A stretch of DNA of 64,000 nucleotides, from positions 558,001-622,000 of the forward strand of contig OZ223308.1 in NCBI GenBank assembly GCA_965140765.1. The letters are read 5' to 3'. Shown piece after piece: positions 53,181 to 61,641 of this stretch. Source of the DNA: Sunxiuqinia sp963678245 (lineage in GTDB: Bacteria > Bacteroidota > Bacteroidia > Bacteroidales > Prolixibacteraceae). The position numbers and the translations under genes are program-made. The notes below the pieces were generated by a model. That model was not told the DNA's origin. It saw only the letters and a list, made by a program, of their open reading frames with translations, and searched no databases. Numbering within the stretch: the first letter of the stretch is position 1; every line of letters begins with the position of its first letter.

Positions 53181-54272
53181 ATGGGAATAGAATTAGACAT
53201 CAGACCAATGAAAGATTGGCTACCACAGCTGGATAATCCACTGTTAATCTCAGGTCCTTGCAGTTTAGAATCTGAAGAGCAAACTCTAGAAACTGCTCGC
53301 CAGTTAAAAAAAGACAAACGTGTTTTTATTTTTCGTGGTGGAGTATGGAAACCACGTACTCGCCCAGGCAGTTTTGAAGGCGTTGGATCGATCGGTCTGA
53401 AATGGCTTCAGCAAGTAAAAAAAGAAACCGGACTTCCGGTGGGAACTGAAGTTGCCAACGCACAACACACAGAAGAAGCTCTGAACGCAGGACTGGATGT
53501 TCTTTGGATTGGAGCCAGATCAACTGCCAGCCCTTTTGTTGTGCAAGAGATTGCTGATGTTGTAAAAGGGACTGATGCCGTTGTGATGGTAAAGAACCCG
53601 GTTAACCCCGATGTACAACTTTGGATGGGTGCACTGGAACGCTTGAACCAGGTTGGTATAAAAAATCTGGTGGGAATTCACCGCGGATTCACTCCTTTCC
53701 GAGAAACAAAATACCGAAATTACCCCAACTGGAAAACCTTTATTGAATTACGTCGATTGCTACCTAACCTACCCGTAATTTGCGACCCGAGTCACATTGC
53801 CGGGAAACGTGAGTACCTGTTGGAAGTATCACAAAAAGCATTCGACATGGGCATGGAAGGACTAATGCTTGAATCGCATCGTGATCCATCGTGCGCATTA
53901 AGCGATAAAGACCAACAAGTGACACCTGAGGAGCTCGGACAGATTCTGGATAAATTGATAATCCGTCAATCAACTTCGGGGAATAAGAATTTTGAGAACC
54001 AATTGGAATTACTTCGTAACCGCATTGATGCATTAGATTCGGAGTTGATGGAGACCCTGTCCTCGCGAATGGAAATCGTGCGTGAAATTGGGCGATACAA
54101 AAGAGACAATAATGTTACCGCTCTTCAGATGAGTCGGTGGACTGAGTTGATGAATAAGCGTATTACTACTGGAGAACAGTTAAATTTGAACAAAACGTTT
54201 GTGCAAATTCTCTTTCAATTGATCCACGAAGATTCGGTAAGAATGCAGACTGAAATTATGGATCAAGAGTAG
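53181..54272 (+). CDS. aroG: Bifunctional DAHP synthase / chorismate mutase
   Basis: Fusion of the first shikimate-pathway enzyme with type II (AroQ) chorismate mutase, 363 aa. The N-terminal about 265 residues are a type I-beta DAHP synthase: LLISGPCSLESEEQ (around 20), FIFRGGVWKPRTRPGSFEG (PEP-binding, around 50), GTEVANAQH, WIGARSTASPF, MVKNPVNPD, DPSHIAGKREYL and GLMLESHRDP. The C-terminal part (about 270-363) has the mutase helices: LELLRNRIDALDSELMETLSSR, then REIGRYKRDNN. In such fusions the mutase domain often mediates feedback by prephenate or chorismate. Together with tyrA it forms a two-gene operon under the aromatic attenuator. The symbol is approximate because naming of these fusions varies. 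Confidence 0.94.
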   Translation: MGIELDIRPMKDWLPQLDNPLLISGPCSLESEEQTLETARQLKKDKRVFIFRGGVWKPRTRPGSFEGVGSIGLKWLQQVKKETGLPVGTEVANAQHTEEALNAGLDVLWIGARSTASPFVVQEIADVVKGTDAVVMVKNPVNPDVQLWMGALERLNQVGIKNLVGIHRGFTPFRETKYRNYPNWKTFIELRRLLPNLPVICDPSHIAGKREYLLEVSQKAFDMGMEGLMLESHRDPSCALSDKDQQVTPEELGQILDKLIIRQSTSGNKNFENQLELLRNRIDALDSELMETLSSRMEIVREIGRYKRDNNVTALQMSRWTELMNKRITTGEQLNLNKTFVQILFQLIHEDSVRMQTEIMDQE

Positions 54273-54299
54273 ACTGAAATTACTTATTACCATATCGAA

Positions 54300-54326
54300 G
54301 GGATTGCCACTGGCAGTCCCTTTTTT
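54300..54326 (+). terminator. Terminator of the aromatic operon
   Basis: A 9-bp stem (54300-54308 with 54312-54320, one G-U), ACT loop and six T; the T-run touches the end of the convergent rnpA. Confidence 0.85.
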
Positions 54327-54705
54327 ATTGCAAAAGCTCACCTAACTTCCCGAGTGCCTTTTGCATGCTTTTCTCAATTAGCTGGTAATCTTTCTCTTCC
54401 CTTGCGGTGTAAATAAACATTAAAGCTACTTGTTTGTCTGAAGGAATTACTTCATAAAAACCGGGCTTATTCAATCGATAAGCTTCACGCATCCGACGTT
54501 TCAATAAGTTTCGTTGAACGGCGTGCTTAAAATTCCTTTTTGAAACCGTAAAACCAACCTGCGCCGGGTGATTTTCCCAAAGCGATGTTTCAAAGTAAAC
54601 AACTTTCAATGGAAAGCAGAAAAACGACTCTCCTAAATCAAAGAGTTTCCCTATCAGTTTGGTACTGCATAGCCGTTCTTTTTTTGTCAACTTGAGGTTG
54701 TTCAT
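54325..54705 (-). CDS. rnpA: Ribonuclease P protein component
   Basis: Protein subunit of RNase P for tRNA 5' maturation, 126 aa. Seen are LTKKERLCSTKLIGKLF at the N-terminus and the hallmark basic helix KRNFKHAVQRNLLKRRMREAYR (RNR motif form RNLLKRRMREA, around 66-85). ATG at 54705 is preferred over 54741, which lies inside a terminator hairpin. rpmH, the usual neighbour, is absent; instead DUF4271 and hemD lie upstream on the same strand. Confidence 0.93.
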   Translation of the reverse strand: MNNLKLTKKERLCSTKLIGKLFDLGESFFCFPLKVVYFETSLWENHPAQVGFTVSKRNFKHAVQRNLLKRRMREAYRLNKPGFYEVIPSDKQVALMFIYTAREEKDYQLIEKSMQKALGKLGELLQ

Positions 54706-54726
54706 TCTGATATCGAAAATACAATA

Positions 54727-54753
54727 AAAAAGGGGAAACATCTTCCCCTTTTT
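54727..54753 (-). terminator. Terminator between hemD and rnpA
   Basis: An 11-bp perfect stem (54727-54737 with 54743-54753), 5-nt loop and T-runs on either strand. On the minus strand it ends hemD transcription about 22 nt before the rnpA start. Confidence 0.75.
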
Positions 54754-54777
54754 CTTATTGAATATGTTGAGTATTTT

Positions 54778-55527
54778 CTACTTTGACTTGTTATGTTTTT
54801 TAATAAACTGCTCTAAAGCCATAGTCATAGAAGGTGCCTGTGCTGTTGGCGCTTGAATATCCAAACGCAAACCAGCCTCTTGTACCGCTTTTGCAGTTGT
54901 TGGTCCAAATGAAGCAATCATCGTGGTGTTTTGCTCAAAATCGGGGAAATTCTGAATCAGCGACTTGATTCCCGAGGGACTAAAGAAAACCAAGATGTCA
55001 TAATTAACATCTTTCAAATCAGACAAATTACTTGTAATTGTCTTGTACAAAATTGCTTTCGTATAGTCGTATCCACCTTTATCAAGTAATTCCGGAATTT
55101 CTTGTTTGTGAATATGAGAAAGAGGAACCAGAAATTTCTCTCCCTTGTGTTTTTTCATAACCTCCATCAAGTCGTCGAAACGACCATTTCCGTAAAAGAT
55201 TTTACGTTTTCTGTAGACGATGTACTTTTGCAGATAGTAAGCAGTAGCTTCTGAAATGCAGAAGTATTTCATGGAGTCGGGTACAGTAACCCTTGTTTCC
55301 TCGCAAATTCTAAAAAAATGATCGATAGCAGTGCGACTTGTAAAAATCACAGCTGAATGATCAAGAATCTGAATTCTTGTTTGACGAAATTCTTTTGACG
55401 AAACTGCTTCCACCTGAATAAATGGTCTGAAGTCGACCTGTACGTTCGTTTTTTCAGCCAAGTCAAAATATGGTGATTTTGCAGATTCAGGCTTTGGCTG
55501 CGAAACTAATATTTTCTTGATTTTCAA
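54778..55527 (-). CDS. hemD: Uroporphyrinogen-III synthase
   Basis: Closes and inverts ring D of hydroxymethylbilane to make uroporphyrinogen III for heme, siroheme and cobalamin. The family is poorly conserved, but the 249-aa protein shows ILVSQPKPES at the start, SAVIFTSRTAIDHFF (around 58-72), the central hinge with FYGNGRFDDLMEVMKKHKGEKFLVPLS-type spacing, YDILVFFSPSGIKSLI (around 176-191) and IASFGPTTAKAVQEAGL (around 205). Placed 17 nt after the DUF4271 gene, a neighbourhood common in Bacteroidota. Confidence 0.88.
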   Translation of the reverse strand: MKIKKILVSQPKPESAKSPYFDLAEKTNVQVDFRPFIQVEAVSSKEFRQTRIQILDHSAVIFTSRTAIDHFFRICEETRVTVPDSMKYFCISEATAYYLQKYIVYRKRKIFYGNGRFDDLMEVMKKHKGEKFLVPLSHIHKQEIPELLDKGGYDYTKAILYKTITSNLSDLKDVNYDILVFFSPSGIKSLIQNFPDFEQNTTMIASFGPTTAKAVQEAGLRLDIQAPTAQAPSMTMALEQFIKKHNKSK

Positions 55528-55544
55528 GTTGTAAAACTTTTAAA

Positions 55545-56519
55545 TTATTTAATCCCGTTTTTAACCAATACCATGTTATAGATAAAAATCAACGGTAAAA
55601 TTTCAAGGGTACAAAGGTACAAAATCAAATAAAAAATAGAAAAATGTTTTGTCATTAATATTTTTGCCCCACGAATTAAGAGCAACAAGTAAAAAAAAGC
55701 CACCACAAAAAGTCCTGCATATACCATCAACCGTGGATTTTGTAAAGCACCAAATGCGATGACAAGTGTTACCGGAACAAGAAATAATCCTAAAACACGG
55801 TTGTGCAAATGCATATTATACAGAAATTCAGCTGTTTCAGTAGTACTTCCAGCAACAATCCCAGCAAGAGAATAAGCCACTCGTTTCAAAATATAATAGC
55901 CAATAACCAGCCCCAAAATAATTAAATAAGTGAGAAAGCTTGATTGATTGAAAGACACGTGAAATAAATCGAAAAACTGGTAAATAAAAACACCAAATGT
56001 AAAGTAGAAAATCAAATCAAGTCGAAAAGATGCATGTGTCAGACTAAGTGTTCGTTCCCGAAACAAGCGTGCCGAAGTCGGATAATTGATGATGGCATGA
56101 AACAGCTGGTTCAGGTATTTATTAAAAAACAACCGCACGGTGGCCAGTAAAACAAAAATCAAGATAAAAATACCTATCAACCAATCTGGTCGTTCACGCT
56201 CAAAAGACTTTTCAGGTAAAACGATGCCGGGTTTCGAGTCCCTCTCTGTAAAAACCTTAACTTTTCCCGATTGGATTGGTTGAACTGAATCCAACTTGCG
56301 ACTATTGTTCCGTGGAAGTTTTGGGCTGACAGATTGAGAATTTTGGTTAACCGCTGCATTGGATGGAGCGCTAATGCCAGAAATTTTCAAGGTTGTTGAA
56401 TCTACAGTTTCAATAGGCGGTTGCTCTATCAACGCACTAGTTGTGTTAATCGTATTTGCACCAACTGTCTGGTTAAACTGTTTCAATATTTTATCGTTTT
56501 GTTGCGTGCGTTGTAACAT
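55545..56519 (-). CDS. DUF4271 membrane protein
   Basis: Protein of 324 aa. The first about 110 residues are hydrophilic, rich in Gln, Asn, Ser and Thr (low-complexity), and the rest has seven or so hydrophobic helices (WLIGIFILIFVLLATVRLFF, LIFYFTFGVFIYQFF, LTYLIILGLVIGYYIL, VLGLFLVPVTLVIAFGAL, LMVYAGLFVVAFFYLLLL, IFYLILYLCTLEILPLIFIY). The family is specific to Bacteroidota and of unknown function; it is usually beside hemD. ATG at 56519 is preferred to 56546. A minus-strand TATTTTTG box (56551-56544) lies upstream. Confidence 0.8.
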   Translation of the reverse strand: MLQRTQQNDKILKQFNQTVGANTINTTSALIEQPPIETVDSTTLKISGISAPSNAAVNQNSQSVSPKLPRNNSRKLDSVQPIQSGKVKVFTERDSKPGIVLPEKSFERERPDWLIGIFILIFVLLATVRLFFNKYLNQLFHAIINYPTSARLFRERTLSLTHASFRLDLIFYFTFGVFIYQFFDLFHVSFNQSSFLTYLIILGLVIGYYILKRVAYSLAGIVAGSTTETAEFLYNMHLHNRVLGLFLVPVTLVIAFGALQNPRLMVYAGLFVVAFFYLLLLIRGAKILMTKHFSIFYLILYLCTLEILPLIFIYNMVLVKNGIK

Positions 56520-56582
56520 TCCGGGCAGTTGTAAAATTTCACACAAAAATAAGGATTTCCAAGGTTAAATTAACTGGCTTGC

Positions 56583-56590
56583 TACCTTTG
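56583..56590 (+). promoter_or_regulatory. -7 element of the dus gene
   Basis: TACCTTTG fits TAnnTTTG, 25 nt before the ATG; the TTG box is not well placed. Confidence 0.4.
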
Positions 56591-56615
56591 TATTTAAATT
56601 AGTTATAAACAACCT

Positions 56616-57572
56616 ATGTCCGAACAGGATTCTTTCTACTTAGCTCCGTTACAGGGATTCACCGATTTTGTTTATCGCCGCTGTTATCACGAAATTTTCG
56701 GTTCCATTGATGAATACTACATCCCATATATTGCCATTGGGCCGGGACAAAAAATAAGAAACAGTCAATACCGTGATGTGCTGCCCGAGAATAATGAAAG
56801 TGTGCCCGCAGTTCCTCAAATACTTTGTGCCCATGTTGGCGAACTCAAAGTGTTAGCCGACGAACTCAAGCAAATGGATTATACAACAATCAACTTAAAC
56901 CTGGGATGTCCCTATCCCATGGCAACTAAACGTGGCCGCGGAACTGCTCTGTTGGACAATTCCGACCAACTTAAACGAGTATTGGATTGCCTTTTTGCTG
57001 AATATGATTTCAAGGTATCGGTGAAATTCCGGGCAGGCTTAACTGACGAAAGCACAATTATTAATCGGGTTGAACTTTTGCAGGCCTATCCCTTCGAAAA
57101 GCTGATTTTTCATCCGCGCACGGCAAAACAGCTATACAAAGGTTCTGCCAATCGCCAACTTTTTGTCAAATTAGCCGCCCAATCAAAAAGTCCATTGGTT
57201 TACAATGGCGATATCCAATCCATTGATGATCTGAACGAAATAAGACAAGAGATTCCCAACCAAGACGAATGGATGATTGGGCGAGGCATTTTAAACGACC
57301 CGTTTTTACCCGCCAAACTAAAAGGCAAGCTTCATTCGGATGAGGCTAAACTTAAAAAGTTAATTACCTTTCACAATGAGATCCTGAAAAACTATCAGTC
57401 TGTTTGGACGGACGAAGGTATTGTAATTCATCGCATGATCCAGTTTTGGAGCTACTTCCAGCAGTCGTTCATTCAAGGCCGAAAAGCCTATAAAGTGGCC
57501 AAGAAAGCTCGAAACTTAGACAATTATCAATCCAGAATTGATAGCTTCTGGGTGAATGCCAAGCTTGAGTAG
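56616..57572 (+). CDS. tRNA-dihydrouridine synthase
   Basis: FMN enzyme reducing specific tRNA uridines to dihydrouridine. The 318-aa protein has the N-terminal FMN motif FYLAPLQGFTDFVYRRCY, the catalytic cysteine in NLNLGCPYPMATKRGRGTALL (around 93), VSVKFRAGL around 133 and FHPRTAKQLYKG around 165 with the FMN-contacting HxRT. The C-terminal helical domain is present. The target position (DusA/B/C type) cannot be assigned, although DusC-like is likely from length. Monocistronic and the last clearly core gene before the accessory region. Confidence 0.92.
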   Translation: MSEQDSFYLAPLQGFTDFVYRRCYHEIFGSIDEYYIPYIAIGPGQKIRNSQYRDVLPENNESVPAVPQILCAHVGELKVLADELKQMDYTTINLNLGCPYPMATKRGRGTALLDNSDQLKRVLDCLFAEYDFKVSVKFRAGLTDESTIINRVELLQAYPFEKLIFHPRTAKQLYKGSANRQLFVKLAAQSKSPLVYNGDIQSIDDLNEIRQEIPNQDEWMIGRGILNDPFLPAKLKGKLHSDEAKLKKLITFHNEILKNYQSVWTDEGIVIHRMIQFWSYFQQSFIQGRKAYKVAKKARNLDNYQSRIDSFWVNAKLE

Positions 57573-57682
57573 ATACCGTATACGGGATGTTGGTAAAAGA
57601 GTGCCGATTTGCAAGAGATAGAAAAAAACCTATTGTCAGCGGTTATTTTAGATTTTATACATTTTCTTTTTATTTGCTAATC

Positions 57683-58336
57683 CTATTCAAATGTTGATCT
57701 ATCTATTTCAGAGAATGAACTTATAATTTCATGGCCCCATTTACTATAGTCAGTATCCATTGATTTAACAATGATAACTTTTGCCGCGCGTGAGTTCTCT
57801 GCCGCCTTAATTCCTGATGCAGAGTCTTCAAAAATCAATGTTTGGTTAGCCTTAACCTTTAAAACATCCATTGCTTTCAGAAATATTTCGGGATCTGGTT
57901 TGCTTTTTATTTTTCCGTTGTTGTAAATAACCTTGGACAAATCAAAGTACCTATCTAAACTCAAATGTTTAAAGTAAAAATTTACGTTGTATAAATCGGA
58001 GGCGGTGGCTATTGTAAATGGTATATTTATTGAAAGAAGATATTCCAAGAAGTCTTTAGCTCCTGGTGCCAGTTCCATTTTTTGCTGCAAACAAAGTGAT
58101 TGATATATGTCTTCCTTTTCAATACTTAGATTTGCAATATCTTTTGCATTTAATTTTTTTGAGAAAATAGTTGTGAGAATCTCTACGTTAGTTTTACCAT
58201 GAATTTTGTGATTCTTTTCATCATCACTGAGAGTCAGCTGATATTTTTTCAGAAAAATATCCCACGCTTGATTATGCAAATTGGTATCAAAAAAAAGAGT
58301 CCCGTTAAAATCAAAAATTATTCCTTTTATACTCAT
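57683..58336 (-). CDS. HAD-superfamily hydrolase, beta-phosphoglucomutase-like
   Basis: Protein of 217 aa with the HAD subfamily IA layout: motif I KGIIFDFNGTLFFDT, a four-helix cap (about 18-85), motif II PFTIATASDLYN (around 117), the lysine of motif III in KSKPDPEIFLKAM (around 150) and motif IV LIFEDSASGIKAAENS (around 168). In motif I the second aspartate of DxDGT is Asn (DFNGT), which removes the usual general acid/base; such variants occur in the family, so activity is uncertain. Substrate is probably a small phosphosugar. The gene is AT-rich and isolated in the accessory region. Confidence 0.85.
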   Translation of the reverse strand: MSIKGIIFDFNGTLFFDTNLHNQAWDIFLKKYQLTLSDDEKNHKIHGKTNVEILTTIFSKKLNAKDIANLSIEKEDIYQSLCLQQKMELAPGAKDFLEYLLSINIPFTIATASDLYNVNFYFKHLSLDRYFDLSKVIYNNGKIKSKPDPEIFLKAMDVLKVKANQTLIFEDSASGIKAAENSRAAKVIIVKSMDTDYSKWGHEIISSFSEIDRSTFE

Positions 58337-58700
58337 TACTTATGTGTTTTTATTTAATTACTCCAACCGGGTAGCTTACGCCCCCAAGAACTATATCCCG
58401 AAGAAAAATCGGGACAGGCAGTTCTAATTTCACCGCATACAACTTAGTCACTTTAAAGGCCAACCACGCTCCTTCAGATTTGCACCAATATTGCACAAGA
58501 CAGCTGGTCAGGACTTGCCACCCGTTCCACCTTCACAGGCTTATTGTGGATTGCCGATCCAGCCGCTAATAGCTTTCGACAAATTCTGATGAGTCAGCTA
58601 TCGTTAAAATAGGGCTTAGTTTTTTAAGATTAATCTTCATTAAGCTGTTTCTCGATGTCTATTTATATTAAAAAAAAGAACAAATTTATTTCTGTTTTTC
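58337..58700. other. Hairpin-rich spacer between HAD and GFA genes
   Basis: No gene. It holds a nested inverted repeat (AGAACT 58387-58392 with AGTTCT 58420-58425; inside, CCCGA 58397-58401 with TCGGG 58409-58413) and the first copy of the 28-nt direct repeat (58493-58520). Its base composition is richer in G+C than the flanking genes. Confidence 0.6.
58493..58520 (+). repeat. 28-nt direct repeat, copy 1
   Basis: Contains CAGCTGGTCAGGA. It matches 59388-59415 at 24 of 28 positions; the two copies flank the GFA gene. Confidence 0.75.
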
Positions 58701-59102
58701 TTATTCAGGGAAACGGCCAAATTTATTTATCTCTTCCAACAACTCATCCCAACTTGCTTTATTTGAGATAAAAATATGTGCATTCGGTCGTTTTTCCAAT
58801 TTAGTATCCAAACATCCTGCTGGAACTACTAAAAGCTTACCGTCCATTTGTAAATTAGGCAGAGCCGAGCCACAATTTGTACAAAAGGCTTTCACATGAT
58901 TACTTTTATGTGGCTGAAATGTTTTAATTTCAGTTTCCGTTTTTATCCATTCTAATTTAGCTGTCGTAGAAAACAAATTTGCAGCATGAGCAGACCCTGT
59001 ATCTTTCCTGCAATATCTGCAATGGCATAAATAAAAACTGTCAAAATCACCTATAACTTTAAATTTAACTCCTTTACATAAACAAGAACCTAAGTACTCC
59101 AT
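58701..59102 (-). CDS. GFA-family (CENP-V/DUF636) zinc protein
   Basis: Protein of 133 aa related to glutathione-dependent formaldehyde-activating enzyme. The zinc-binding cysteines are all visible: GSCLCKGVKF near the N-terminus, LCHCRYCRKDTGSAHAANLF around 28, and FCTNCGSALPNL around 75. Most proteins of this family have no proven formaldehyde activity, so function remains open. ATG at 59102 is preferred to a GTG at 59114. The gene is flanked by two copies of a 28-nt repeat, as if it were a mobile or duplicated unit. Confidence 0.88.
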   Translation of the reverse strand: MEYLGSCLCKGVKFKVIGDFDSFYLCHCRYCRKDTGSAHAANLFSTTAKLEWIKTETEIKTFQPHKSNHVKAFCTNCGSALPNLQMDGKLLVVPAGCLDTKLEKRPNAHIFISNKASWDELLEEINKFGRFPE

Positions 59103-59421
59103 TTGATAAATCACTTTTTTAATTTAAGAATTTAGTTGAAATCCATTTTCCCGTATTTCCTGTTTTTTCGTTTACACATTCCAATCTTTTCTTTAAGAAA
59201 CAGGTGTCCCTCTATTTAAGTTAATGTGTTGAGTAGAACCTGACAACTCACCAAAAAAATCATTGCTCGTAAATGTGCAAATTATGAGCCAACTTTCGGT
59301 AACCAGCCGGTCCTCGCTTGAGCGAAGCTGAAACGAGGGGTTCGCTGTCCTGTGTTTGTAATTCATTCCACAAAGTTGTTTGAATAAGTACAAGGCAGCT
59401 GGTCAGGATTAGCCAATATTT
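59103..59421. other. Spacer between GFA gene and TonB receptor
   Basis: No supported gene. The half next to the receptor contains a hairpin (CCTCG 59312-59316 with CGAGG 59334-59338, and smaller palindromes inside) and the second copy of the 28-nt repeat (59388-59415). A 66-codon minus-strand frame across it is treated as chance or as a remnant. Confidence 0.6.
59388..59415 (+). repeat. 28-nt direct repeat, copy 2
   Basis: Second copy of the repeat at 58493-58520 (24/28 identical), 895 bp downstream, at the other side of the GFA gene. Confidence 0.75.
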
Positions 59422-61641
59422 TTAAAAATCATACGCAATCATTGTCTTAATAAAAAAAGGTGTCCCTGGAGTAAAATGTATTTCTTCCACAGGTATAATT
59501 TCGTTTTGCAATCTAGATTCTGTCGCAAATTGGGTTTCATTCCAATCTGTATCTAATAGGTTCTGAATTTGAATACCAAGGCTTATTTTTTTCCATTTGT
59601 ATCCCATATTCAAATCTGCAACGGTATATCCTTTTGCTATAATAGAGTTGTCTTCATTTGCAGGACGGTCACCTAAATAGCGAATATTTAAGCCGCCATA
59701 CAAACCAGACTTGTGGGTAACATTGATCCCGCTAACAAGCGTAAATTCAGTTGCTAAAGGAATGTAATCCTGTCCCTTAGGTTCTGCAGAAGATCGAGCA
59801 TAGGTATAATTGGCATCCAAGTTCCAAAACAACCAAGGCAAAGGTTGATAGCGATAGCTCAAATCAATGCCTTGACGTCTTGTTTTTCCACTAGGCTCAA
59901 CTATACCTGCATCACCAACATACACAAATTCTTGTTCAAGATATAAATACCAATAAGCCATATTGAGCAACATTTTCGGTGTAGGTTTCCAAATAAACCC
60001 AACATCGAAACCATATGCTGATGGCAGTGTTTTATTGCCTTGTTCAACCACAACGACTCGGGTATCGTTCGAATGAAATCCTTTCCCCGCCTTTAGATAC
60101 AGCTGAAGTTCCTGTGATTGCGTATATAGAATATTGAATTTCGGACTAATAATGGACTGAGACTCTGCTTGTGTTTTGTATCCTGAAAGCAATGCGTCGT
60201 TGTACTGAAAATCGAAATAATCTAATCGAACCGAAGGGTTAAATGTCCATTTGGCAATGTTTATAGTTGTTCCAAAATAAGCTCCCAAATTGGTTTCATT
60301 AATATTACCTAATTGAATTTGCTCAAGGGTTTCGGAGCGGTTAAGGGTATGCGATAGTTCATTATCAATACTATTGTCGTTACGGAGACTAATGCCTGTA
60401 CGCCAACTTCCATTTAATTTATTGGAAGAAAATATCTTTTTGTATTCGCTAGTAAACCCGTAAATGGTTCGATTTTCCTTTTGCCTTATTTGGTCTCCAT
60501 TGATAGGATCCTCTAAAAAAAACGTAAAGTTGGAATAAAGTTCAAAATTGTATTGACTTAAGTAAACAGAACTTCTTAGAGATGATTTTTCGTCGATATC
60601 CTTATCATAGTTAATTAATAGATTCGTTCTGGAAGTGTTCCCCCCTTCAGTGTCATCAATAGCTCCAAATCGGGATATTTTGCCGCGATCTACTGCACGT
60701 TGTGGGATTTGTCCTGAAGCATCCCATTTGCTAGCAAAATGCGATGCGGTAACTCCGACTCTGTCGGTATTGGAAATAACTCCAGTATATTTTCCAAAGA
60801 GATTTATTCTGTTGAAATTTTGAGGGCTTTCAAACGGGCCGTCAGTCGCCAAGAATTCGGTCGCCACATAGGCATTTTGATTGTTGTTTTCAAGTAAATT
60901 AAACATCCCTAATAAACGGTAGGTATCAAACTGACCGGTTTCCAATTTTATTGAACTATTTTCCAGTCTTCTTTTCGTCATAAAATTGACATATCCTGCT
61001 GTGTTAAAGTTTCCTTTGTTTTCATAGTAAGGACCTTTCCCAAAATCAATTTTTTCAATGGTTTCTGGTATTACAAAATGTAAATCAGCATATCCCTGCC
61101 CATGCGCATGCGACACCATATTTATAGGAAGTCCATCGACCGTGACATGAATGTCTGTACCATGGTCTATATCAAAACCACGTAAAAACATTTGTTCCGA
61201 TTTGCCACCACCTGCATGTTGCCCAATAAATAAACCGGGTACTTTTCTCAATACTTCTTGCGACGAATTTACAGGATTTGTCTGTATATCAATATCTGTC
61301 AATAAATGAAGTGCATTAATCTTTGGTGAAATCGCTACTTCATTTAGATTTATTGCATTAGTATATAAAACAACATTTAAGGTATGTTTTAAATCCCTTA
61401 CCACCATCAGTTTACTTTTATAACTTATATGAAAGAACTGCAAAGAATCTCCAATAGATATGTTCTCAAAAACAAATTGACCATGTTCGTCTGAATGAGT
61501 ATGTTGACTAGTAGTTTTATTTAAAATACTGACTCCCTGAATTGATTTTTGGTATTTGTCAGACACTATTCCCGTGAGTTTCTGCGCAAATAACGAACCA
61601 TTTAATACTACGAAAAAGAATGTCAAAAATTTTAATTTCAT
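59422..61641 (-). CDS. TonB-dependent receptor with histidine-rich plug
   Basis: Outer-membrane transporter of 739 aa. Signal peptide (KLKFLTFFFVVLNGSLFAQ), carboxypeptidase-like domain (about 22-95, GIVSDKYQKSIQGVSIL), plug domain (about 100-225) with SQEVLRKVPGLFIGQHAGGG and FLRGFDIDHGTDIHVTVDG followed by NMVSHAHGQGYADLHFV, then a 22-strand-type barrel ending KTMIAYDF. The plug carries clustered histidines and aspartates, and the N-domain has QHTHSDEHG. Such clusters suggest transition-metal handling, though the family's substrate is not established. There is no SusD partner. The nearest other gene is a ChaA-type cation antiporter. Confidence 0.85.
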   Translation of the reverse strand: MKLKFLTFFFVVLNGSLFAQKLTGIVSDKYQKSIQGVSILNKTTSQHTHSDEHGQFVFENISIGDSLQFFHISYKSKLMVVRDLKHTLNVVLYTNAINLNEVAISPKINALHLLTDIDIQTNPVNSSQEVLRKVPGLFIGQHAGGGKSEQMFLRGFDIDHGTDIHVTVDGLPINMVSHAHGQGYADLHFVIPETIEKIDFGKGPYYENKGNFNTAGYVNFMTKRRLENSSIKLETGQFDTYRLLGMFNLLENNNQNAYVATEFLATDGPFESPQNFNRINLFGKYTGVISNTDRVGVTASHFASKWDASGQIPQRAVDRGKISRFGAIDDTEGGNTSRTNLLINYDKDIDEKSSLRSSVYLSQYNFELYSNFTFFLEDPINGDQIRQKENRTIYGFTSEYKKIFSSNKLNGSWRTGISLRNDNSIDNELSHTLNRSETLEQIQLGNINETNLGAYFGTTINIAKWTFNPSVRLDYFDFQYNDALLSGYKTQAESQSIISPKFNILYTQSQELQLYLKAGKGFHSNDTRVVVVEQGNKTLPSAYGFDVGFIWKPTPKMLLNMAYWYLYLEQEFVYVGDAGIVEPSGKTRRQGIDLSYRYQPLPWLFWNLDANYTYARSSAEPKGQDYIPLATEFTLVSGINVTHKSGLYGGLNIRYLGDRPANEDNSIIAKGYTVADLNMGYKWKKISLGIQIQNLLDTDWNETQFATESRLQNEIIPVEEIHFTPGTPFFIKTMIAYDF

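Noticed and set aside
59193..59393. Minus-strand 66-codon frame in the GFA-TonB spacer
   Set aside because: It runs through hairpin and repeat sequence and shows no known domain. It could be a remnant, but coding is not supported.
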